Assembly (NCBI GenBank): GCA_964617625.1
Contig: CAZTZL010000117.1
Coordinates: 1-7,221, forward strand
DNA: 7,221 nucleotides
Direction: 5' to 3'
Origin: CAZTZL01 sp964617625
Lineage (GTDB): Bacteria > Zhuqueibacterota > QNDG01 > DSAB01
The translations under genes and the position numbers were made by a program. The notes beneath the pieces were generated by a model that was given only the letters and a program-made list of their open reading frames with translations, was not told where the DNA came from and searched no databases. Below are positions 1 to 5,659 of this stretch, one piece after another (position 1 is the stretch's first letter; every line of letters starts with the position of its first letter).

Positions 1-632
1 GCACCTTTGGAACGTTCGTTCCAGTTCAAATATTTCTGTACCATACTGGTGAATGTTCCTGCCAATACAATTACCAAGCAATGACCGATCGCATAGAATA
101 AAACCAGCAAAATCGTAAAGACGGGACGTGTGGAAGCCACACTGAAAGCGATTCCCAGCACAGGCGCCATGTACGCAAATGTGCAGGGGCCCAGAGCCAC
201 ACCGAAAAGGAGTCCTATCACGAACGCAGCAAGAACACCTTTCTTTTTCACTTTCGGTTGATTGGAAACACCAAGAAAAGGCAGACGGATCACCTCAAGT
301 AAGTGAAGGCCGATTACAAAGAAAATCACGGCAATGATATAATTCCCGGTTTTCCCAACATCGCCCATGATGCGTCCCATCAATCCAGTGATCAGACCAA
401 TAGTCGCAATTGTAACAAGAATACCGACAGAAAAGAGACCCGCCAGTATGAAGGCCCGTTTCTTCGTCACGATGCCCTGTCCATTTATAAATCCAATAAT
501 CAAGGGAATCGAGGAAAGATGACAGGGACTGAGAAGAATGCTCATTATGCCCCATAAAAACGAAGCAGTCAGCGCGAGCCATACCGAACCGCTCAGACTT
601 TTTGTCAACCAGACGAAAATATCCTGGATCAC
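1..632 (-). CDS. ccdA: CcdA-like cytochrome c biogenesis / thiol:disulfide electron carrier, 3' end cut by window
   Basis: Polytopic membrane protein of the CcdA/DsbD-transmembrane family, which passes electrons from cytoplasmic thioredoxin to a thiol protein outside the membrane. I translated this frame by hand; 210 residues lie in the window and the C-terminus is missing, but the family is usually about 220-240 residues, so little is lost. The two family cysteines are visible: C37 in SPCHLSSIP and C150 in GPCTFAYMAP, each in a hydrophobic helix followed by Pro-containing turns. An extra C185 sits in a later helix. The start is GTG at 632-630, overlapping the TGA of the upstream thioredoxin gene (GTGA), with only a weak AAAGGCG ribosome site, so translation is probably coupled. 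It is the last visible gene of the arsR-led operon, and its natural partner is the thioredoxin lipoprotein just upstream. Confidence 0.9.
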   Translation of the reverse strand, partial: MIQDIFVWLTKSLSGSVWLALTASFLWGIMSILLSPCHLSSIPLIIGFINGQGIVTKKRAFILAGLFSVGILVTIATIGLITGLMGRIMGDVGKTGNYIIAVIFFVIGLHLLEVIRLPFLGVSNQPKVKKKGVLAAFVIGLLFGVALGPCTFAYMAPVLGIAFSVASTRPVFTILLVLFYAIGHCLVIVLAGTFTSMVQKYLNWNERSKG

Positions 633-1075
633 TGAACGCCTTTTTGTTTTAATACGTTTATAATCTCATTTTTTGGGAAAAATCCCGTATGCCGAAAATA
701 CTCCAAGCCGTTCTGATCCAAAAATACCTGTGTGGGGATCGCGCGAATTCCGTACTGATCAGCAAACGGTTGGCCTTCTTCGGTCCACACGTCATGAAAG
801 ATCACATCCACCTGTCCAGCATATTCTTTTTCGATTTCATTCATAATCGGCTGCATCATTTTGCAGGGAACGCATTTTACAGATCCCAGTTCGACGAAGG
901 TCACAAGTGGATTTTCCAAATCCGTTTTCTGACTTGTGACGTCGTTGGCTGAATCAGACTTTGCAGATTCAGATTGTAAGTCTTTTTTAGATCCCTCACT
1001 TTTCTGGCCATTACATCCGGCAATCAGAAAAAAGGAAGACGTGATAATAACAGTGTGTCGGATCGATTGCTTCAT
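629..1075 (-). CDS. Thioredoxin-family lipoprotein (membrane-anchored, periplasm-facing)
   Basis: Thioredoxin-fold protein of 148 residues, likely an envelope thiol reductase or oxidase. Residues 1-20 form a signal peptide (basic start, hydrophobic core) ending in a lipobox, LIAG before C21, so the mature protein should be lipid-anchored. Residues 22-55 are a Ser/Lys/Asp/Glu-rich polar linker. The catalytic domain runs from about 57 to 145, with the redox pair C68-V-P-C71 and the expected cis-proline P114 in AIPTQVF. The Trp usually before CxxC is replaced (SVKCVPC), as in several DsbD/CcdA-partner thioredoxins. The ATG at 1075 has a strong AAGGAGG site that begins inside the TAA stop of the upstream small redox gene. 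The stop overlaps the GTG start of ccdA. Its substrate is unknown; from context it probably receives electrons from CcdA. Confidence 0.9.
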   Translation of the reverse strand: MKQSIRHTVIITSSFFLIAGCNGQKSEGSKKDLQSESAKSDSANDVTSQKTDLENPLVTFVELGSVKCVPCKMMQPIMNEIEKEYAGQVDVIFHDVWTEEGQPFADQYGIRAIPTQVFLDQNGLEYFRHTGFFPKNEIINVLKQKGVQ

Positions 1076-1084
1076 GAGTCCTCC

Positions 1085-1318
1085 TTAAACCAGCACCTTT
1101 TTAATTTCTTCCACATTCGGGAGCCTTCCGGATAATTTCAATTCGCCATCAACAGCAAGACCGGGCGTCATCATTATGCCGAAGCTCATTATTTCATTAA
1201 TGTCTGTTACTTTTATGATTTCATATTCGAGGCCAAGTTCCTTGGCGGCCTGTTCGGTCAGCTCGGTCAGCTTTCGGCATTTCGGGCAGCCAGTCCCTAA
1301 AACTTGTAATTTTTTCAT
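1085..1318 (-). CDS. Small thioredoxin-like redox-active disulfide protein (TM0996/MTH895 type)
   Basis: Cytoplasmic mini-thioredoxin of 77 residues with no signal peptide. The N-terminus MKKLQVLGTGCPKCRKL carries the redox motif C11-P-K-C14, and the cis-proline is at T51-P52-G53. This length and pattern match the thioredoxin_3 / 'redox-active disulfide protein 2' family. It starts at ATG 1318 with a good AAAGGAG site overlapping the end of the permease gene, 12 bp after that gene's stop. Families of this type are often found beside UPF0718 permeases and CcdA in anaerobes. I infer that it either hands electrons to CcdA or keeps the permease or its thiol-reactive substrate in the right redox state. 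The exact reaction cannot be read from sequence. Confidence 0.88.
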   Translation of the reverse strand: MKKLQVLGTGCPKCRKLTELTEQAAKELGLEYEIIKVTDINEIMSFGIMMTPGLAVDGELKLSGRLPNVEEIKKVLV

Positions 1319-1330
1319 TGTGAATCTCCT

Positions 1331-2632
1331 TTAAAATAGTGATCCGAAAATCAGTCCTGTGATTGTTGCCATAACCACAACCAGCAAAACAAAAACAATG
1401 GTTTTCTGTGTGCCGATCACGCTGCGGATGACCAGCATGTTGGGCAAACTCAGCGCCGGGCCCGCGAGGAGCAGAGCCAAAGCCGGTCCTTTGCCCATTC
1501 CATTCGCGATGAGTCCCTGAAGAATGGGGACTTCCGTCAGTGTAGCAAAATACATAAATGCGCCTGTGATGGATGCAAAAAAATTGGAAAAGAGAGAATT
1601 CCCACCAACCAGGGAAGAGATCCATTTTGCGGGGATCAAGCCTTCACCACTTCCAGGTGATCCGAGCAGAAGTCCAGCGATCAGGACGCCGGCAGCCAAA
1701 AGCGGCAGAATCTGTTTGGCAAAATCCCAGGTAGACGACATCCACAAAGAAGGCTCGCCCTCTTTCTGGCTGATGAGAATGGATGTGCCAAGTACGCCGA
1801 TGGCAAATGGAATCAATGGATTGTTTGGAAATAGTGCGGCCGTTAAAATAACGGGAGCCGCAGCCAGTGTCACTTTTTGCCAGCCCAATTTAAGTATGGT
1901 GATAAGAGAAATTCCAAATAAAATACCGAAAAATCCGGTGATCCACCATTTAACCGACCAGATCATGTGCCAGAGACCCGCGCTGTCCACGGGCTTACCC
2001 CAATTGGCAAAAACCAAAATAGCGACCAGTATAAATAAATGGGATGCGGTTTGCCAGAGAGGACGTATCTCTTCAGGTTCAGGCATTATAAGCTGTGCAC
2101 CGGCTTTTACTTTTTCTTCTTTGCGGTAGATGAAATGCATAATGACACCAATCACCACACTGAACACAACAGCTCCGATCACCCGTGCGATGCCCATTTC
2201 GGCTCCCAGAATCCGGGCCGTTAAAATAATAGCCAGAATGTTGATCGCAGGGCCGGAGTAGAGAAAGGCGATGGCCGGGCCAAGTCCTGCGCCCCGTTTG
2301 TAGATGCTTGAAAACAAAGGGAGGATGGTGCATGAACAGACCGCCAGTATCGTTCCCGAAACGGATGCCACGAAATAGGCCAGCCATTTTTTGGCTTTTG
2401 CACCGAAATATTTGATCACCGCTGCCTGACTGATGAATACACTGATAACACCTGCAATAAAAAAAGCCGGTACAAGACATAAAAGAACATGCTCTCTGGC
2501 GTACCATTTGACAAGGGCCAGTGATTCATGAACGGCTTGTGTAAAGCGTGTCTTTTCAACAGGGAGGAAATAGGCAGTTAAAAAAACAGCTGAAATCCAG
2601 AGCAGTTTTTTCCATTCATTCTTCCAGTTCAT
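1331..2632 (-). CDS. Permease of the ArsP/YraQ (UPF0718, former DUF318) family
   Basis: Integral membrane permease of 433 residues with roughly ten to twelve hydrophobic segments, spaced as two related halves around a polar loop at about 170-195. The first half carries the family hallmark C99-S-C101 followed by TILPLF and then GPAIAFLYSGPAINI. The second half repeats the theme as TLTEVPILQGL (about 364-374) and GPALALLLAGPALSLPN (about 382-397). In characterised ArsP the homologous Cys pair is linked to export of trivalent organoarsenicals; other family members have no proven substrate. Placement directly after an ArsR repressor and before thiol-redox proteins supports export of a thiol-reactive metalloid or organic arsenical, but that is inference. 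The ATG at 2632 has only a weak GTGAG-like ribosome site. The 53-bp gap after arsR holds a second operator and a -10 element. Confidence 0.88.
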   Translation of the reverse strand: MNWKNEWKKLLWISAVFLTAYFLPVEKTRFTQAVHESLALVKWYAREHVLLCLVPAFFIAGVISVFISQAAVIKYFGAKAKKWLAYFVASVSGTILAVCSCTILPLFSSIYKRGAGLGPAIAFLYSGPAINILAIILTARILGAEMGIARVIGAVVFSVVIGVIMHFIYRKEEKVKAGAQLIMPEPEEIRPLWQTASHLFILVAILVFANWGKPVDSAGLWHMIWSVKWWITGFFGILFGISLITILKLGWQKVTLAAAPVILTAALFPNNPLIPFAIGVLGTSILISQKEGEPSLWMSSTWDFAKQILPLLAAGVLIAGLLLGSPGSGEGLIPAKWISSLVGGNSLFSNFFASITGAFMYFATLTEVPILQGLIANGMGKGPALALLLAGPALSLPNMLVIRSVIGTQKTIVFVLLVVVMATITGLIFGSLF

Positions 2633-2648
2633 AGCGTCTCACTTTTCA

Positions 2649-2666
2649 TTTCGTCAAATAACGAAT
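2649..2666 (-). promoter_or_regulatory. Second putative ArsR operator, between arsR and the permease gene
   Basis: On the plus strand this reads TTTCGT, six bases, then ACGAAT: an imperfect 18-bp inverted repeat. It matches the operator upstream of arsR (3049-3066) at 14 of 18 positions with the same half-site spacing. The starts are exactly 400 bp apart. It overlaps the TATAAT at 2665-2670 by two bases, the same register as the first copy. Binding by the encoded ArsR is inferred. Confidence 0.55.
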
Positions 2667-2670
2667 TATA
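2665..2670 (-). promoter_or_regulatory. Possible internal -10 element (TATAAT) for the permease and redox genes
   Basis: A perfect TATAAT reads on the minus strand, 32 bp before the permease start. The hexamer 17 bp upstream (GAACCT) is a poor -35, so a promoter here would need an activator, an AT-rich upstream element (T-run at 2678-2687), or would be weak. Its support comes mainly from sitting in the same register to an operator as the arsR promoter. Confidence 0.4.
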
Positions 2671-2678
2671 CAGTATAA
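2666..2678. repeat. Perfect 13-bp palindrome abutting the second operator
   Basis: The sequence TTATACAGTATAA is a perfect 6-1-6 inverted repeat next to the operator at 2649-2666. It may be a chance by-product of the AT-rich promoter region, or an additional protein-binding site. It is too AT-rich and short, with no GC stem, to be a terminator. Confidence 0.4.
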
Positions 2679-2685
2679 AAAAATT

Positions 2686-3030
2686 TTAGGTTCCGCACAG
2701 TTTTTCGCGGTTCACAATTTTCGCCTTTTCTTTATCCCTTTTTATTTCAGAGTCATTCATAAGCCATCTCTTCAGGAGCGGAAGGAGTTCTTTGATTTGT
2801 GGAAGCTGGCTTGCGCTGTTCAGATGGTAGTTGACCCATTTGTTCTCTTTTTGATCAAAGATGAATCCGGCTTCTCTGAGAATCGAGAGGTGTTTTGAGA
2901 CTGTCGAAGGTGCCAGATTCAGGATGGCAGTGATTTCACAGACACACAAAGGACGAACTTCCAGAATTTTGAGAATGCGGATACGGTTTCTGTCAGATAG
3001 AGCCTTGAAGGTTTTTATAAAAGTTACCAA
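2686..3030 (-). CDS. arsR: ArsR/SmtB-family metalloid-responsive repressor
   Basis: Winged-helix DNA-binding protein of 114 residues, about the usual ArsR length. It opens with the family signature FKALSDRNRIRILKIL (about 8-23). It then has PLCVCEI with C29 and C31 at the position of the As(III)-binding ELCVCDL motif of plasmid R773 ArsR, followed by the recognition helix APSTVSKHLSIL (40-51) and the beta-wing (about 56-70). The third R773 cysteine is Thr34 here, and a lone C112 lies three residues from the C-terminus. The start is TTG at 3030. An in-frame TGA lies only 9 bp upstream of it, no other start is available, and a GAGG site sits 7 bp before it. It heads the permease/redox operon and should repress it, releasing DNA when a thiophilic ligand binds. 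Confidence 0.92.
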   Translation of the reverse strand: MVTFIKTFKALSDRNRIRILKILEVRPLCVCEITAILNLAPSTVSKHLSILREAGFIFDQKENKWVNYHLNSASQLPQIKELLPLLKRWLMNDSEIKRDKEKAKIVNREKLCGT

Positions 3031-3037
3031 AGTTAAA

Positions 3038-3041
3038 CCTC
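3038..3041 (-). promoter_or_regulatory. Ribosome binding site deciding the TTG start of arsR
   Basis: GAGG on the minus strand lies 7 bp before the TTG at 3030. An ATG at 3043 is out of frame with arsR, and the in-frame TGA between them rules out any earlier start. Confidence 0.65.
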
Positions 3042-3048
3042 ATTGTTG

Positions 3049-3066
3049 TTTCGTTATATAGCGAAA
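3049..3066 (-). promoter_or_regulatory. Putative ArsR operator upstream of arsR
   Basis: The 18-bp inverted repeat TTTCGTTATATAGCGAAA has a single mismatched pair out of nine. It overlaps the last two bases of the -10 hexamer at 3065-3070 and covers the expected transcription start, the classic arrangement for an autorepressing ArsR protein. A related copy lies at 2649-2666. Confidence 0.7.
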
Positions 3067-3093
3067 TGTAATTAAAAATTCCGATATCTGCAA
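3065..3093 (-). promoter_or_regulatory. Sigma70-type promoter of the arsR operon
   Basis: On the minus strand TTGCAG (3088-3093) is followed after exactly 17 bp by TACATT (3065-3070). The -35 matches TTGACA at four of six positions and the -10 matches TATAAT at four of six. The start of transcription would fall within the operator palindrome, giving a 5' leader of roughly 25-30 bases. Confidence 0.6.
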
Positions 3094-3140
3094 CTGTTTT
3101 TTCAGACAAGAGTTAAATTTGTTATAAGTATGGGAAAGAA

Positions 3141-3914
3141 TCATTGCCCCACATCGCTGGTCTCAAACAGGATCGATCCGACTGTCACGACTATAACACA
3201 AATTCCTGTCAGTATTGCAAAGTCCAGAACAGGTGAATAGGTCGAAACACCAAGGAGTCCGAACCTCAGTCCATCTATACCATAAGTTAATGGGTCCATA
3301 TAAACCAGGGGTTTGAGTATGGAAGGAAGCCCTTTTACAGGATACAAGGCTCCGGAAAGAAAAAACAGAGGAAAGACGACAAAGTTAATAACCAGCTGGA
3401 ACCCGTGCATGTCTTTCATTTTTGAGGCGAACGCCAGTCCGAGGCCGATAAATGTGAAGGCAATGAGAATCATAAACAGGAATGCTGTAAAAAAGCCGTT
3501 GGCACTTTGAATTTTAAAACCAAATAAGGCGCTCAGAAACAAGATAAGCAGGCTCTGGGCCAAGGCAACGGTTGATCCGCCGGCCATGCGCCCGAGTACA
3601 ATGGATAATCTCGAAACCGGTGTGACCATGATTTCCTTGAGAAATCCGAATTCTTTGTCCCACAATACCTGGAGACCTCCGAAAATGCTGCTAAAAAGCA
3701 GCATCATACCGATCGAGCCTGGAATGAGATACGAGATGTAATCGACGCCTTCGGGCATATTTGGCAGTGTGGCCCGGCGAAAACCGCTTCCCAGGAACAC
3801 AAGAAAAAACAGGGGCATCATGATCGAACCGATGATACGGCTCTTTGCCCGCCAGGTGCGTTTCATTTCCCGCAGCCACAACATTGCAATTGCCTGTCCA
3901 TTGATTTTAATCAT
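3141..3914 (-). CDS. ABC-2 type exporter membrane subunit (DrrB/NodJ-like)
   Basis: Inner-membrane subunit of 257 residues, normal for the ABC-2 family, with about six hydrophobic segments (roughly 28-43, 58-82, 103-131, 140-164, 171-190, 231-250). The cytoplasmic coupling region WDKEFGFLKEIMVTPVSR (85-102) and the ABC-2 signature region FPLFFLSGALYP followed by LVYMDPLTYGIDGLR (181-217) are both clear. It pairs with the ATPase encoded 58 bp upstream to form an exporter. The family moves drugs, polysaccharides or lipids outward, and the substrate here cannot be told. The ATG at 3914 follows an AGGA site by 7 bp. No stem-loop terminator is visible after its stop, and the arsR promoter starts only 48 bp beyond. 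Confidence 0.92.
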   Translation of the reverse strand: MIKINGQAIAMLWLREMKRTWRAKSRIIGSIMMPLFFLVFLGSGFRRATLPNMPEGVDYISYLIPGSIGMMLLFSSIFGGLQVLWDKEFGFLKEIMVTPVSRLSIVLGRMAGGSTVALAQSLLILFLSALFGFKIQSANGFFTAFLFMILIAFTFIGLGLAFASKMKDMHGFQLVINFVVFPLFFLSGALYPVKGLPSILKPLVYMDPLTYGIDGLRFGLLGVSTYSPVLDFAILTGICVIVVTVGSILFETSDVGQ

Positions 3915-3972
3915 TTTTTTATCCTGTCCAATTTATTATGTTCAGATATCTTTTATGTACCGGGACGAATGG

Positions 3973-4953
3973 TCATCTTCGTCCTCTTGTGCGAAAGTGT
4001 TTCTTTTTATCGGATTCGCCGGCTTCCCTGTCCCGGATGGTCGTTCCTGTAAATTGAAGAAATACATCCTCAAGGCTCGGCTTATGCAGTTCGACGCTTG
4101 TGATTTCAATCTGATTGTCATGAGAAAAAGTCATCAATTCAGGAATTTTACGTTCACCGTTTTCGACCATGAGGCTGATTTTATTCCCATGACGGACCAT
4201 GTCTTTTACGAAATCAAGCCGATGGAAGATTTCACATTCATTGCAATTTGTTTCAAGGGTCACTACATCTGCACCGATGAGATTTTTCAGTTTCTGCGGT
4301 GTGTCCAGTGCCACAATTTTGCCTTGGTCAATGATGCCGACACGGTCACACAGATGATCCGCTTCATCCATATAATGGGTCGTGAGCACGAGTGTGGTAT
4401 TCCGCGTTTCTTTCAGTTTTACAATGTAATCCCAGATGCGCCTTCGGGTCTGCGTGTCCAATCCGAGTGTGGGTTCGTCCAGAAAAAGCACTTTTGGGGA
4501 ATGCATGAGTCCGCGGGCGATTTCCAGCCGTCTTTGCATACCACCGGAATAGGTTTGTACAAGGTCGTCAGCCCGATCAAAGAGTTCAACCAAATCCAGG
4601 ACTTCTTTGATGCGTTCCTGACGCAGGGATTTTTTCATTCCGTACATTCTGCCATGAAAATCAAGATTTTCACGGCCAGTGAGCTGCCGGTCCAATGCCG
4701 GTTCCTGAAATACCATGCCGATACTGGAGCGCACACCATCCCGATTTGCTTTGATATCGTATCCGGCAACGATGGCTGATCCGGATGTCGGTTTTAAAAG
4801 TGTGGTCAGCATTCGCATTGTGGTTGTTTTACCGGCACCATTGGGTCCGAGCAAGCCAAAGCGTTCCCCAGTTTCCACAGTAAAGGAAATCCCATCCACC
4901 GCAGTGATGGTTTTAAAGTGTTTGACCAGCTTTTGTACTTCAATGATCCCCAT
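3973..4953 (-). CDS. ABC exporter ATP-binding subunit (DrrA-like)
   Basis: ATPase of 326 residues that powers the membrane subunit encoded next. Motifs in order: Walker A GPNGAGKTT (36-44), Q-loop Q83 in FQEP, ABC signature YSGGMQ (135-140), Walker B KVLFLDEP (154-161), D-loop around D166, and switch H193 in TTHYMDEA. The length and the C-terminal domain after about 220 fit the DrrA/CcmA multidrug class (about 300-330 residues). That domain contains C237-N-E-C240 followed by H244, which I do not recognise as a family feature, and the protein ends in a basic tail. I chose ATG 4953 because AAGGAG lies 8 bp before it. The GTG at 4962, nine bases earlier, overlaps that ribosome site and is an unlikely start. 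Confidence 0.93.
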   Translation of the reverse strand: MGIIEVQKLVKHFKTITAVDGISFTVETGERFGLLGPNGAGKTTTMRMLTTLLKPTSGSAIVAGYDIKANRDGVRSSIGMVFQEPALDRQLTGRENLDFHGRMYGMKKSLRQERIKEVLDLVELFDRADDLVQTYSGGMQRRLEIARGLMHSPKVLFLDEPTLGLDTQTRRRIWDYIVKLKETRNTTLVLTTHYMDEADHLCDRVGIIDQGKIVALDTPQKLKNLIGADVVTLETNCNECEIFHRLDFVKDMVRHGNKISLMVENGERKIPELMTFSHDNQIEITSVELHKPSLEDVFLQFTGTTIRDREAGESDKKKHFRTRGRR

Positions 4954-4961
4954 ACCGAGCA

Positions 4962-4967
4962 CTCCTT
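4962..4967 (-). promoter_or_regulatory. Ribosome binding site deciding the ABC ATPase start
   Basis: AAGGAG on the minus strand lies 8 bp before the ATG at 4953. It shares a base with the upstream in-frame GTG (4960-4962), so that longer start would have no usable ribosome site. Confidence 0.75.
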
Positions 4968-4993
4968 CTTTAAACCGTTTTCATGAATGATGC

Positions 4994-5022
4994 ATAGTAA
5001 TTAAAAGTTGAGATTCTAACAA
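4994..5022 (-). promoter_or_regulatory. Probable sigma70-type promoter of the ABC exporter operon
   Basis: On the minus strand TTGTTA (5017-5022) and TACTAT (4994-4999) are separated by 17 bp, each matching consensus at four of six positions. Transcription would begin near 4987, about 34 bases before the ATPase ATG. The rest of the divergent gap (to 5194) is AT-rich with long A and T runs. I see no convincing promoter hexamers for the plus-strand operon there, although one must exist or the genes use a non-standard promoter. Confidence 0.45.
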
Positions 5023-5181
5023 GCATTTTTTTAGTCATGGGAAAAGCACAGTCAAGAAATTGAGTGTTCATAATCATTTTTTAGGAGTAGCCATTTTAAT
5101 AAAATCCTGTAAAATAAAAAAATATTTTTGTATATTGATTCAGTTTCAGTTCTGTTTTTAAAGTGTTTTATTCACATTTAT

Positions 5182-5186
5182 GGGAG
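5182..5186 (+). promoter_or_regulatory. Ribosome binding site deciding the EIIA start
   Basis: GGGAG lies 8 bp before ATG 5195. The in-frame ATG at 5180 has no ribosome site, and its own G is part of this one, so the five-residue-longer start is unlikely. Confidence 0.65.
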
Positions 5187-5194
5187 CTTTAAGT

Positions 5195-5644
5195 ATGATT
5201 TATCTTCGGGATTATCTCAAGGAAGATCGTGTTGTGTTCTTGGAAGAGACGAAAAAAGAGGGGGCAATCGAGAGATTAATACAGACATTGGAAAACGCCC
5301 CCGAGATTCTCGATAACGATACTTTCCGCCGGGATATTTTTGAACGTGAAAAGATCATGAGTACGGGAATTGGACTTGGAATTGCGATTCCGCATGTGAA
5401 AAGTCAGGCCCTGAAGGATTTTATCATTGTAATCGGTATCAGCAAGAAAGGGATTCCCTGGGAAGCGCTGGACAATCAGCCCGTTCATCTCATTTTTCTT
5501 ATCGGTGGTTCGGCTGACCAGCATCAGTTATATCTGCGGTTGCTCTCCAAAATTATCCTGGTGTTAAAAAATGAAAAGCGCAGACGGGCACTCAGCAAAG
5601 CCAAGGATGCAGAAGAAGTCATTTCTCATTTCAGCAGCCTTTAG
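5195..5644 (+). CDS. Stand-alone PTS EIIA domain protein (PtsN / fructose-mannitol type)
   Basis: Single EIIA domain of 149 residues, the normal size for PtsN-like proteins, with no fused EIIB or EIIC. The N-terminus IYLRDYLKEDRVVFLEETKKEGAI is typical. The phosphoacceptor histidine is H67 in STGIGLGIAIPH (56-67), as in PtsN. The C-terminal part (about 95-149) has the expected AAxDxHL-like region, altered to GGSADQHQLYLRLLSKI. No sugar permease, HPr or EI gene is nearby. The neighbour 15 bp downstream is a cation:proton antiporter, so a regulatory rather than sugar-transport role is likely. In enterobacteria, EIIA-Ntr is known to control potassium transport proteins, which makes control of the antiporter a reasonable inference. 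Confidence 0.9.
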   Translation: MIYLRDYLKEDRVVFLEETKKEGAIERLIQTLENAPEILDNDTFRRDIFEREKIMSTGIGLGIAIPHVKSQALKDFIIVIGISKKGIPWEALDNQPVHLIFLIGGSADQHQLYLRLLSKIILVLKNEKRRRALSKAKDAEEVISHFSSL

Positions 5645-5659
5645 ATTGGGGATCAAATA

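Noticed and set aside
8..21. Inverted repeat GGAACG-TT-CGTTCC
   Set aside because: It lies inside the CcdA coding sequence (residues around Asn-Glu-Arg-Ser) and has no T-run or other sign of being a regulatory site.
295..582. A 95-codon minus-strand frame at the left end
   Set aside because: It is out of frame with the CcdA reading, which gives the family motifs SPCHLSSIP and GPCTFAYMAP; this one is Cys/His/Trp-rich noise.
1524..2129. A 201-codon plus-strand open frame opposite the permease
   Set aside because: It is fully antisense to a strongly recognisable permease gene and shows no domain features.
3095..3140. Possible terminator after the ABC membrane subunit gene
   Set aside because: Only a three-base CTG/CAG pairing around a T-run is present, far too weak for an intrinsic terminator.
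3769..4779. A 336-codon open frame on the plus strand opposite the ABC genes
   Set aside because: It spans the end of one clearly real ABC gene and most of the other on the opposite strand, has no recognisable family features or good ribosome site, and mirrors their codon pattern.
5139..5150. Tandem TTCAGT repeat and a TTGATT hexamer upstream of the EIIA gene, considered as a promoter
   Set aside because: No acceptable -10 hexamer occurs at 16-18 bp; the match is no better than expected in AT-rich DNA.
5128..5316. A short plus-strand frame in the divergent intergenic region
   Set aside because: It overlaps the start of the EIIA gene in another frame, has no ribosome site and has no recognisable features.
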